From Bradyrhizobium agreste (GTDB lineage Bacteria; Pseudomonadota; Alphaproteobacteria; Rhizobiales; Xanthobacteraceae), in contig NZ_JACCHP010000021.1 in the NCBI RefSeq assembly GCF_016031625.1, forward strand, positions 124,001 to 188,000: 64,000 nucleotides of DNA. The letters run 5' to 3'. Below the pieces are notes generated by a model. It was given only the letters and a program-made list of their open reading frames with translations. It searched no databases and was not told where the DNA came from. Every line of letters begins with the position of its first letter. Position 1 is the stretch's first letter. The translations under genes and the position numbers were made by a program. Shown piece by piece: positions 8,445 through 15,758 of the stretch.

Positions 8445-9048
8445 CGTTGTCTCCGGACGCGAAATGCAGAATGGCCGCCATCAACGATTGCCCGATCACG
8501 AAGGGCAGGCCCATGGTCCATGGCGACAGCGTGTGGGTTCGGCTCGCGAGCACCACGACCGCGAAGCCGGACACGAAATACCAGGCGCCGGCGAGCGCGA
8601 CGGTGCGCGGCAGCGAGCGGACCGAGGCGAAGATGCCGAGCGACACCAGGATCTGCCACAGGCCCGGCAGCAGCCACAGCGTCTCGCTCGCGAACTTCCA
8701 CATCACCACCGCGAACAGAATTCCGGCAACGCCCGCCGGCAGGAACTGCTCGACCGCCTGGTGAATCATCGCGTCGGCGAGACCGGAATGATGACGTCGC
8801 GACCGCGCGCGCATCTCGACGCCGATGATCAGCCCCGAGAGCGCGGCGGCGATGAACCAGCCGATGAAGAAACCGAGCGGCTCGCCGGTCGGATCATCCA
8901 GCAACCAGAATTGCAGTACGGCGGTGATGAGCGCAACAGCGCCGGTCGCCACCATCGTCGCCGGGCCGTAGCCGCGGAAGGCGGTGCCCGCCGCGATCTG
9001 GCTGCGGATCGTCACGATGTCGGCCAGCGCCTTGTCGAGATCGCGCAT
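8431..9048 (-). CDS. Six-helix integral membrane protein, first gene of regulator-uppS operon
   Basis: 205 aa from ATG 9048; longer frames upstream run through the promoter. About 40 soluble residues (RDLDKALADIVTIRSQIAAG) are followed by six hydrophobic segments, among them TMVATGAVALITAVLQFWLL, GFFIGWFIAAALSGLIIGVEM, LPAGVAGILFAVVMW and GAWYFVSGFAVVVLA. No enzyme motif is visible and I do not recognise a named family. Overlap with the regulator gene suggests that the membrane protein either senses a signal for the regulator or is the main target it controls. Confidence 0.82.
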   Translation of the reverse strand: MRDLDKALADIVTIRSQIAAGTAFRGYGPATMVATGAVALITAVLQFWLLDDPTGEPLGFFIGWFIAAALSGLIIGVEMRARSRRHHSGLADAMIHQAVEQFLPAGVAGILFAVVMWKFASETLWLLPGLWQILVSLGIFASVRSLPRTVALAGAWYFVSGFAVVVLASRTHTLSPWTMGLPFVIGQSLMAAILHFASGDNDVED

Positions 9049-9101
9049 CGGCAACGCCAAAACCTCGTTCCACCCGGGAATTGCGGGACCACAGGCCCAG
9101 T

Positions 9102-9120
9102 TACTTTGTATTGTAAAGTA
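9102..9120. promoter_or_regulatory. Inverted repeat operator overlapping the -10 of the membrane protein/regulator/uppS operon
   Basis: TACTTTGTATTGTAAAGTA on the plus strand has TACTTT/AAAGTA arms and shares 15 of 17 central bases with the palindrome at 8031-8047. Its outer arm lies inside the -10 hexamer (9117-9122), so bound protein would block RNA polymerase. A further half-site, CAAAGTA (9131-9137), lies in the promoter spacer. The assignment to the regulator gene is inference from position and repetition. Confidence 0.65.
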
Positions 9121-9144
9121 TATGGCACCGCAAAGTAAATGCAA
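9117..9144 (-). promoter_or_regulatory. Sigma-70-type promoter for the membrane protein/regulator/uppS operon
   Basis: On the minus strand: TTGCAT (9139-9144), 16 nt spacer, TATACT (9117-9122). Transcription would start near 9110, about 60 bases before the ATG at 9048. The operator at 9102-9120 overlaps the -10 and start point. Confidence 0.6.
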
Positions 9145-9251
9145 GCCCGAACTGCTGCGGGCAGCCGGACGACGAAAGCGGACAACTGACGGTTGCGTCT
9201 CACCTACCCTCGCGGATAGGATGGATCCAGGCGTGTTTTCCGGGGGCTGGT

Positions 9252-10496
9252 ATGTGGTTGAGGTCGTTGGTCGTTGCGTTCGTGTTGCAGGCGAGTGCGG
9301 TCGCGGCGAATGCGGCGGGGCCGTTCGGCACCGTCAATGTCGGCAACTGGGTCGGCGGCGCCTTCAGCAATGACGAGACGGGCGCCTTCTCCCATTGCGC
9401 GGCGACGACGCCCTATGCAAACGGCGTCATCCTGGTAGTGAGCAAAAATGCCGCCGGCACCTGGTTGCTCGCCTTTGCGAGTCCGAGCTACCGCTTCAAC
9501 AAGGGCGAGAGCGCCGCGATCGACGTGACCTTTGACGGGCAGGAGCAAGCCAGGCTGTACGCGACGGCGTATCAGTCCAACATGCTCACGGCGGTCATGC
9601 CGCTCAATGTCGTGCGGACGTTTCAGAAGGCGAGCCTCATGGTGGCAACTGCCGGCCGCGCCGTTCTGAATTTCGATCTGACATCGACTGGGCCGGTGAT
9701 CGCGGCATTGACCAATTGCGTGAGCAAGGTGAAAGTCGACGGGCTCGACAAGGCGGGCGATTTCACCAAGATTGCGGCCAAGCCGGCAGCGGCGGCGGAG
9801 AAGCAGGCGACACCGCCGGCCGGCGGCAAACCGGCCCGAGGCAGGAGCGGCACCGGATTCGTCGTCAGCACGGGCGGGCACATCGTCACCAATCACCATG
9901 TGATCGACGGCTGCGTCGGCGACATCAAGGGCAATCTCACCGGCGAGACCGCAATGGTGCTGCGCGTCGTCTCGAGCGACGCCAACAACGATCTCGCTTT
10001 GCTGCAGGCGCCATCGACGACGACCTTCAAGGACTTTGCCCGGATCCGCGACCGCTCGATCCGCTCCGGCGATTCCGTCGTCGCGATCGGCTTTCCCTAT
10101 CATGGCATCCTGACCTCGGACTTCAGCGTGACCACCGGCATCGTGAGCTCGCTCAGCGGCATGCGCAACGACTCGCGCTTCCTGCAGATCAGCGCACCCG
10201 TGCAGCCCGGCAACAGCGGCGGGCCGCTGTTCGACGGCACCGGTCAGGTCGTGGGCGTGGTCACCGGAAAGATCCCAGCCTTGCGCATTGCCGTGGCGAC
10301 CGGCAACATCCCTGAAAATATCAACTTCGCCATCAAGACCGGCGTGCTGCGCGACTTCCTCGACAATTCCGTCGTGCCTTATCAGACCGCCGAGCCGAAG
10401 AGCGAGCTCAAGACCACCGACATCGCCGCCAACGCCCGGCCGTACACGATGCTGATCTCGTGCAATGCGGCGGAACAGGCGGACGCGAAGCGGTAG
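9252..10496 (+). CDS. Secreted trypsin-like serine protease (DegP/HtrA-like catalytic domain)
   Basis: 414 aa. Residues 1-21 form a signal peptide (WLRSLVVAFVLQASAVAANA). The N-terminal half, to about residue 165, is a domain I do not recognise; a low-complexity Ala/Pro linker follows. The protease domain starts near residue 197. His216 in TNHHVI, Asp247 in NNDLALL and Ser322 in QPGNSGGP form the catalytic triad in the usual HtrA spacing. There is no PDZ domain, unlike DegP and DegQ, so it is not a classical housekeeping HtrA. A periplasmic location is expected. A GGGGG tract precedes the ATG. It stands alone between the uppS operon and a repeat. Confidence 0.85.
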   Translation: MWLRSLVVAFVLQASAVAANAAGPFGTVNVGNWVGGAFSNDETGAFSHCAATTPYANGVILVVSKNAAGTWLLAFASPSYRFNKGESAAIDVTFDGQEQARLYATAYQSNMLTAVMPLNVVRTFQKASLMVATAGRAVLNFDLTSTGPVIAALTNCVSKVKVDGLDKAGDFTKIAAKPAAAAEKQATPPAGGKPARGRSGTGFVVSTGGHIVTNHHVIDGCVGDIKGNLTGETAMVLRVVSSDANNDLALLQAPSTTTFKDFARIRDRSIRSGDSVVAIGFPYHGILTSDFSVTTGIVSSLSGMRNDSRFLQISAPVQPGNSGGPLFDGTGQVVGVVTGKIPALRIAVATGNIPENINFAIKTGVLRDFLDNSVVPYQTAEPKSELKTTDIAANARPYTMLISCNAAEQADAKR

Positions 10497-10520
10497 GAAA
10501 GCGATGCAACCAACTCCGTT

Positions 10521-10634
10521 ATCCTGAGGCGCTCACACTGCAACGCAGTGTGAGCCTCGAAGGATGAATCGGCCCGGATGCAGCTGGGCCGCCGCCCTTC
10601 GAGGCCTCCGCTTCGCTCCGGCACCTCAGGGTGA
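10521..10634. repeat. Palindromic intergenic repeat (ATCCTGAGG...CCTCAGGGTGA type)
   Basis: Opens ATCCTGAGG, has complementary inner arms GCTCACACTG/CAGTGTGAGC, and closes CCTCAGGGTGA. Related to the element at 34938-35042. It lies between the convergent protease and DUF899 genes. Confidence 0.6.
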
Positions 10635-10671
10635 CGGTGACAGAGTAGAGTTCGCGGCGCGGCCCGCTCCC

Positions 10672-11409
10672 TCACCCGTGACAGCACGCCGCCTTCGCCG
10701 GCTGCGGCTCGTACTGGTCGCGCAGGCGGACCCAATCCATTGGATAGGGCAGGCCTTCCTCGTGACGGCCGAGCGGGGTGAGATCGAGATATTGATAGGC
10801 GGCGTTCATCATATCGAGGCCGCGGGCGAAGCAGGAATAGGTGTGGAAGATCGCGCCGGCCTCGTCGCGGTAGAACACGCTGATGCCGGGCAGCTCGGGG
10901 CCGTAGATCGGCGTGGTGCCGAAATTGTACATCGGCTTGCCGGTCGCGACCTCCTCGGGCGAGAACGTCACGCCGTAATCGCGGTTGAAATCGTTGCGGC
11001 CTGAGGAAACCCAGTCGAAGGTCCAACCCATCCGCTTCTTGAAAGCCTCGAGCTTTGCGCTTGGGGCCAGCGAGACCGCAACCATGGCGGTGTCGCGCGC
11101 GGCCAGGTGCGGCACCATGCGCTCGAACCCGTCGGCCCAGAACGAGCAGCTCTTGCAGGCCGCGTCCCAGTCAGGCGCGAACATCACGTGCTGCACGATG
11201 AGCTGCGGCCGGCCCTTGAACAGGTCGCCCATCGACACGATGCCGTTCGGCCCTTCAAATTCGTACGTCTTGTCGACCTTGACCCAGGGAAGCCCGCGCC
11301 GCTCCTCGGCGAGCCGTTCGCGGGCCTGCGTCAACTCCTTCTCGTGAGCCAGAAGGGCCTTGCGCGCGATGATCCATTGCTCGCGCGAGACGATCTGATG
11401 TTGCTGCAT
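10672..11409 (-). CDS. DUF899 thioredoxin-like family protein
   Basis: 245 aa cytosolic protein of the DUF899 family, a thioredoxin-fold group of unknown reaction. Characteristic stretches: LLAHEKELTQARERLAEERRGLPWVKVDKTYEFEGPNG, MFAPDWDAACKSCSFWADGF with the C-x2-C pair, and GRNDFNRDYGVTF. Start supported by GGGAGA 6-7 bases upstream. It is the last gene of an ArsR-AHSA1-DUF899 operon, 17 bases after the AHSA1 gene; this trio recurs in proteobacteria, but its physiological role is not established. Confidence 0.9.
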   Translation of the reverse strand: MQQHQIVSREQWIIARKALLAHEKELTQARERLAEERRGLPWVKVDKTYEFEGPNGIVSMGDLFKGRPQLIVQHVMFAPDWDAACKSCSFWADGFERMVPHLAARDTAMVAVSLAPSAKLEAFKKRMGWTFDWVSSGRNDFNRDYGVTFSPEEVATGKPMYNFGTTPIYGPELPGISVFYRDEAGAIFHTYSCFARGLDMMNAAYQYLDLTPLGRHEEGLPYPMDWVRLRDQYEPQPAKAACCHG

Positions 11410-11426
11410 GGCGTTCTCCCTTGGGG

Positions 11427-11894
11427 TCAGGCGACGAAAGCATCGAGCTTGTCGAAGAACGAGCTCCAGCCGCGCTGGTGGTTGTCGCGCGCGGTCTCGT
11501 CGAAGAACTGGGCGTGATGGAAGATCATCAGGGTGCCGGCGCCATCCGGCTTCAGCGAGATCGTCACCAGCGATTCACGCTCCGGCGTCGAATGCCAGGC
11601 CCAGGTGAAGACGAGCAGCTCGTTCGGCATCACCTCGCGATAGCGGCCGCCGGCCTCGAAATATTCACCGTCGTCGCGGGTGAAGCTGATGCGAAACCGG
11701 CCGCCGACGCGAACGTCGAGTTCGGCTTGAAGCGAAGCCGGCTTCATGTTCGGCGGCCCGAACCATTGCGCTAGCTGCGCGGCTTGCGTCCAGGCGGCGT
11801 AGACCTTTTGCGGCGGCGCGCGGAGCCGGCGCGTGAGCGTGAGGCTTGGACGTTCTGCCGGGTGTTCGGCGGCGTTGGCGGCTGCGTTGGCCAT
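11427..11894 (-). CDS. SRPBCC/AHSA1-domain protein
   Basis: 155 aa. Start at ATG 11894, seven bases after GGAGG. LTRRLRAPPQKVYAAWTQAAQLAQWFGPPNMKP at the N-terminus and GTLMIFHHAQFFDE...GWSSFFDKLDAFV at the C-terminus mark the START-like, helix-grip AHSA1 fold, which binds a hydrophobic ligand; the ligand is not known. The first 124 bases overlap the 3' end of the ArsR gene in a different frame, suggesting tight translational coupling. Confidence 0.9.
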   Translation of the reverse strand: MANAAANAAEHPAERPSLTLTRRLRAPPQKVYAAWTQAAQLAQWFGPPNMKPASLQAELDVRVGGRFRISFTRDDGEYFEAGGRYREVMPNELLVFTWAWHSTPERESLVTISLKPDGAGTLMIFHHAQFFDETARDNHQRGWSSFFDKLDAFVA

Positions 11895-12223
11895 GTCTCT
11901 TCCTCCACGAAGGCGGCGAGGCGATCGAGATTGTGGGACCAGAACTGCGCATAGCGATTGAGCCAGTTCATCGCCTGCTCCATCGGCTGCGCTGTCAACC
12001 GGCATGCGACCGTGCGCCCGGTCTTCTCGCGCACGATCAGCCCGGCGTCCGTGAGCACGTCGAGATGTTTCATGATCGCCGGCAGCGACACCGGAAACGG
12101 CGCCGCCAGCTCGCTCACCGACAGGCCGTCCTGCTCGCCGAGGCGCGCCAGCAAGGCACGCCGCGTCGGGTCTGACAGCGCCGCAAAAGTCCGGTCCAGC
12201 GTCTCGTCCTGATACTTAACCAT
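11771..12223 (-). CDS. ArsR family transcriptional regulator
   Basis: 150 aa from ATG 12223. Residues 5-95 form a winged helix: DRTFAALSDPTRRALLARLGEQDGLSVSELAAPF, VSLPAIMKHLDVLTDAGLIVREKTGRT. No arsenic/metal Cys motif, so it is the AHSA1-associated subtype that usually represses its own operon. The C-terminal 35 residues are basic and low complexity and are encoded where the gene overlaps AHSA1; functional ArsR proteins normally end earlier, so this tail may be a consequence of the overlap. Confidence 0.9.
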   Translation of the reverse strand: MVKYQDETLDRTFAALSDPTRRALLARLGEQDGLSVSELAAPFPVSLPAIMKHLDVLTDAGLIVREKTGRTVACRLTAQPMEQAMNWLNRYAQFWSHNLDRLAAFVEEETWPTQPPTPPNTRQNVQASRSRAGSARRRKRSTPPGRKPRS

Positions 12224-12317
12224 GTGGTTTAGTATAGACGCGAGCGCGACGACGTCAAGCCGGAACCCGCAGGTGCGGATCCGCACGACTGCGTGATCTG
12301 TTGCTGGACGCAGCCAA

Positions 12318-12345
12318 GAAAAAAGCCCTGCCGAACGGCAGGGCT
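12318..12345 (-). terminator. Rho-independent terminator after the Bug-family gene
   Basis: Perfect 9-bp stem (AGCCCTGCC/GGCAGGGCT, arms 12324-12332 and 12337-12345) with a 4-base loop. On the minus strand it is followed by a TTTTTTCTT tract. It lies 25 bases past the stop of the solute-binding protein gene. Confidence 0.85.
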
Positions 12346-12369
12346 CTCTCCCTCGTCATCACGAGATTT

Positions 12370-13344
12370 CTACTCGACCTTCAGGCCGGCGAACTCGACG
12401 ACCTTCTTCCACTTCTCGGTCTCGGCCTTGATCTCCTCGCCGAACGCCTCGGGGGTCTGGGGCCGCGGCTCGCCGCCGAGTTCGACCAGGCGCTTGGCCA
12501 TGTCGGGCTCCTTGATCACCGCGTTGACCTCGGCGTTGAGCTTGGCGATGATTTCCTTCGGCGTGTTCTTCGGCGCGCCCATGCCGAACAGCGCGCTCGC
12601 CTCATAGCCCTTGACGGTGTCGGCGATCGGCTGCACGTCGGGCAGCTGCGGCGACCGTTCCGTGGTGGTGACGCCGATGGCGCGCAGGCTGCCGGAGCGG
12701 ATGTGCTGGATGATCGAGGGCATGTTGTCGAAGATCACCTGCACCTGGCCGGCGAGCATGTCGGTGATCGCGGGCGCGGCGCCGCGATAGGGCACGTGTT
12801 GCATCTTGCAGCCGGTCATGGCCATGAACATCTCGCCGGACAGATGCACCGAGGTGCCGTTGCCGGACGAGGCCATGTTTACCTTGCCGGGATTGGCCTT
12901 CACGTATTCGATGAACTCGGCGACGTTCTTGGCCGGCACGTCCTTGTTGACGGTCATCACGTTCGGCACGCGCTGGAACGAGGCGATCGGCGCGATGTCG
13001 CGCACGAAGTTGAACTTCAAATTGGCGTAGAGCGAGGCGTTGATGTAGTTGGCCGGATTGACCAGCTGCAGCGTGTAGCCGTCGGGCTCGGCATTGATGA
13101 CCGATTCGGTCGCGATGTTGTTCCCGGCACCCGGCTTGTTCTCGATCACGAATTGCTGGCCGAGCTTTTCCGACAGCCGCTGGCCGATCAGCCGTGCCAG
13201 GATGTCGGTGGCGCCGCCCGGCGGATAGCCCACCACCCATTTCACCGGACGGGCCGGATAATCGGCGGCAAGGGCCTTCGACAGCGGGGTGGCTGCAAGC
13301 GGACTGGCGGCGAGCAGGCCCAGCGCGGTACGGCGAGTGATCAT
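12370..13344 (-). CDS. Tripartite tricarboxylate transporter (Bug family) substrate-binding protein
   Basis: 324 aa periplasmic binding protein. The N-terminus ITRRTALGLLAASPLAATPLSKALA is a cleavable, Tat-like twin-arginine signal. Bug signature: YPARPVKWVVGYPPGGATDILARLIGQRLSEKLGQ, then VIENKPGAGNNIATE and the ligand-loop SSGNGTSVHLSGEMF. Substrates in the family are usually carboxylates; specificity is not predictable. No TctA/TctB permease genes are adjacent, as is common for orphan Bug proteins. Start chosen at the signal-peptide Met; the longer upstream frame has no support. A strong terminator follows. Confidence 0.93.
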   Translation of the reverse strand: MITRRTALGLLAASPLAATPLSKALAADYPARPVKWVVGYPPGGATDILARLIGQRLSEKLGQQFVIENKPGAGNNIATESVINAEPDGYTLQLVNPANYINASLYANLKFNFVRDIAPIASFQRVPNVMTVNKDVPAKNVAEFIEYVKANPGKVNMASSGNGTSVHLSGEMFMAMTGCKMQHVPYRGAAPAITDMLAGQVQVIFDNMPSIIQHIRSGSLRAIGVTTTERSPQLPDVQPIADTVKGYEASALFGMGAPKNTPKEIIAKLNAEVNAVIKEPDMAKRLVELGGEPRPQTPEAFGEEIKAETEKWKKVVEFAGLKVE

Positions 13345-13468
13345 CTCAAGGGTTCTCCCAGTGTTGTTCTTGAAGGTCGGATGGCTTGAAGGCCGGGTCG
13401 CTGCGGTTGTAACAAAGCTTGCCGAGTGCGGAAAGTGCGCGGGGCACATCACGACGAAAGGATGAGAC

Positions 13469-13879
13469 ATGACGGTCAAGGTTCATGCCCTGGATCATCT
13501 CGTGATCAATGTCAGCGACGTCGCGGCAAGTGCTGCGTGGTACGGCAAGATTCTCGGCATGGATGTCAAGGTGTTCGATCCCGGCGGCGGCAAAGCGCCG
13601 CGGACTTTCCTTGAATTCGGTAACCAGAGGATCAACGTCCGGCAACGCGATGCCGACAAGACGGAGTGGTTCACCGCGGACCATCCGACCGCGGGCAGCG
13701 AAGACCTGTGCTTTCTCACTTCGGCCACGCCGGACGAGGTGGTGGCGCATTTGCGGGCACATGGCGTCGCGATCGAGGAAGGCCCGGGCCCGAGGCAAGG
13801 CGCCCGCGGCACGCTGCGCTCGGTCTATTGCCGGGATCCCGATGGCAGCCTGATCGAGATCTCGTCGTACGAAAACTAG
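13469..13879 (+). CDS. VOC (glyoxalase/bleomycin-resistance) family protein
   Basis: 136 aa single vicinal-oxygen-chelate domain: HALDHLVINVSDVAASAAWYGKILGMDV at the N-terminus and VYCRDPDGSLIEISSY at the C-terminus. His10 and the C-terminal Glu are candidate metal ligands. Resembles fosfomycin-resistance/glyoxalase-like VOC enzymes, but no specific reaction can be assigned. Good start: AAAGGA six bases upstream. Divergent from the Bug protein gene, with 124 bases between starts. Confidence 0.88.
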   Translation: MTVKVHALDHLVINVSDVAASAAWYGKILGMDVKVFDPGGGKAPRTFLEFGNQRINVRQRDADKTEWFTADHPTAGSEDLCFLTSATPDEVVAHLRAHGVAIEEGPGPRQGARGTLRSVYCRDPDGSLIEISSYEN

Positions 13880-13882
13880 ACT

Positions 13883-13963
13883 CGTCATTCCGGGGCGGTG
13901 CGCAGCACCGAACCCGGAATCTCGAGATTCCGAGTCTGGTCCTTCGGACCATCCCGGAATGAC
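13883..13963. repeat. Palindromic repeat, CGTCATTCCGGGGC...CCCGGAATGAC type
   Basis: Ends are inverted copies (CATTCCGGG/CCCGGAATG) with internal GGTGCGCAGCACC and GGTCCTTCGGACC hairpins. Same family as 15665-15747, 22528-22633 and 63133-63239. Confidence 0.8.
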
Positions 13964-14073
13964 AACAGAGAGAGATTCGCCCCCCGATTTGCGTCCCGCG
14001 TCGTCCGATGGCAGGAAGACGCAATCATCACAAGACAGCCGCCAGCAGGATGCAGGCTGCACCGGGAGGAGCC

Positions 14074-15654
14074 ATGCCAGTTCAACAGACCACAGCCGGA
14101 ATCGTGGGCCCGTTCGATGGGCTCGACGTGCCCTGGCTGCTCAAGCTGCGCGCCGAGGTCCGGCGCGATCATCCGTTCCTGATCTGGGCGCCGTTCGACG
14201 CGCCGGCGCGGCGCTGGAGCTACGGCGAGTTTCACGAGCGGGTCGGCGCGCTCGCGGCCGGCCTCGCCAGGCGCGGCATCAAGCCGGGCGAATATGTTCT
14301 CATCCATCTCGACAATTGCATCGAGGCGATGCTGGCCTGGTTCGCCTGCGTCGAGCTCGGGGCCGTCGCGGTCACCACCAACACGCGCTCGGCGCCGGCC
14401 GAGATCGCGTATTTCGCCGATCATTGCGGCGCGGTCGCCGCGATCACGCAGCCGACCTATGCGGAAGTCGTCGCGCAGAACTGCCGCAACATGAGCTGGC
14501 TGGCGGTGACCTCGCACGATGCGGGCGCGGCGCCCGCGCGCGGCGTCTCGCGCGGCGACAGCTTCGAATCGCTGTTCGCCGACAGCGCCGATCGTCCCCG
14601 GCGCGCTACCGATCCGCTGGCGCCATGCAGCGTGCAATACACCTCGGGCACGACGTCGCGGCCGAAGGCGGTGCTGTGGACCCATGCCAACGCGCTGTGG
14701 GGCGCCAAGATCAACGCCGCGCACGAGGACCTTCACGCCGCCGACGTGCACCAGGCCTACTTGCCGCTGTTCCACACCAATGCGCTGGCCTATTCCATGC
14801 TGGCGACGCTGTGGGTCGGAGCCACTTGCGTGATCCAGCCGCGGTTCTCCGCGAGCAGATTCTGGGGCGTCGCGCGCGAGCATGGCGCGACCTGGACCTC
14901 GACAATCCCGTTCTGCATGAAGGCGCTGCTCGAGCAGGAGATCCCGAAGGACCACAAGTTCCGCCTGTGGGGCACCGCAATCAACGAGCCGCCGGCCTTT
15001 GCCGCCTTCGGCGTCAAGACGATCGGCTGGTGGGGCATGACCGAGACCATCACCCACGGCATCGTCGGCGAGGTCGATCAGCCCAACATCCCGATGTCGA
15101 TCGGCCGCGCCGCGCCCGAATATCAGATCCGCATCACCGACGATGACGGACGGCCGACGGAGGTCGGCGACACCGGCAATCTCGCGATCAAGGGCATCCG
15201 GGGCCTGTCGCTGTTCGCCGAGTACCTGCACAACGAGAGGGCGACGCGCGAGAGTTTTGACGAGCACGGCTTCTTCCTCACCGGCGACCGTGTCGAGCGG
15301 CTTCAGAACGGCTTCATCAAGTTCGGCGACCGCGCCAAGGACATGCTGAAGGTGGGCGGCGAGAACGTTGCGGCCTCCGAGATCGAGCAGGTGATCGCGC
15401 TCGTGCCGGGCGTGCGCGAGGCCGCGGTGGTGGCCAAGAAGCATCCGATGCTGGACGAGGTGCCGGTGGTCTTCATCATCCCGCAGGGCGGCGTCGCGGG
15501 TGCTGCGCCCGACCTGCAGGATCGCGTGATGGAAGCCTGCCGCAAGGGCCTCGCCGACTTCAAGCTGCCGCGCGAGTTCAGGTTCGTCGACGACATGCCG
15601 CGCTCGACGCTGGAGAAGGTGGCGAAGGCGGAATTGCGGAAGATGGTGGGGTAA
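14074..15654 (+). CDS. AMP-dependent synthetase/ligase (acyl-CoA synthetase family)
   Basis: 526 aa adenylate-forming enzyme that activates a carboxylic acid with ATP, usually to the CoA thioester. Start at ATG 14074 after GGAGGAGCC; the longer frame lacks this. Motifs: YTSGTTSRPKAVLWTHAN is the phosphate loop (usually TSGTTGxPK, here Ser for Gly), WWGMTETITHG is the A5 motif, FFLTGDRVE is A7, and KVGGENVAASEIE is A8. The C-terminal catalytic Lys is probably in STLEKVAKAEL. The overall look is near crotonobetaine/carnitine-CoA-ligase-like enzymes; substrate unknown. It stands alone between two palindromic repeats. Confidence 0.9.
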   Translation: MPVQQTTAGIVGPFDGLDVPWLLKLRAEVRRDHPFLIWAPFDAPARRWSYGEFHERVGALAAGLARRGIKPGEYVLIHLDNCIEAMLAWFACVELGAVAVTTNTRSAPAEIAYFADHCGAVAAITQPTYAEVVAQNCRNMSWLAVTSHDAGAAPARGVSRGDSFESLFADSADRPRRATDPLAPCSVQYTSGTTSRPKAVLWTHANALWGAKINAAHEDLHAADVHQAYLPLFHTNALAYSMLATLWVGATCVIQPRFSASRFWGVAREHGATWTSTIPFCMKALLEQEIPKDHKFRLWGTAINEPPAFAAFGVKTIGWWGMTETITHGIVGEVDQPNIPMSIGRAAPEYQIRITDDDGRPTEVGDTGNLAIKGIRGLSLFAEYLHNERATRESFDEHGFFLTGDRVERLQNGFIKFGDRAKDMLKVGGENVAASEIEQVIALVPGVREAAVVAKKHPMLDEVPVVFIIPQGGVAGAAPDLQDRVMEACRKGLADFKLPREFRFVDDMPRSTLEKVAKAELRKMVG

Positions 15655-15664
15655 GAAGACGTCA

Positions 15665-15747
15665 CGTCATTCCGGGGCAACGCGCAGCGTTGAACCCGGA
15701 ATCTCGAGATTTCCGGGTTCGATGCTTCGCATCGCCCCGGAATGACG
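15665..15747. repeat. Palindromic repeat, CGTCATTCCGGGGC...CCCCGGAATGACG type
   Basis: Second copy of the family at 13883-13963, with internal GCGCAGCG and ATGCTTCGCAT hairpins. Lies between the convergent synthetase and HD-GYP genes. Confidence 0.8.
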
Positions 15748-15758
15748 GACTAGATTGC

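Noticed and set aside
6486-8828. 780-codon plus-strand frame over the cNMP, uppS and regulator genes
   Set aside because: Crosses four well-supported minus-strand genes and has no recognisable domain.
14008-14073. Longer N-terminus of the AMP-dependent synthetase
   Set aside because: Upstream codons overlap the intergenic sequence and the downstream ATG has GGAGG at ideal distance.
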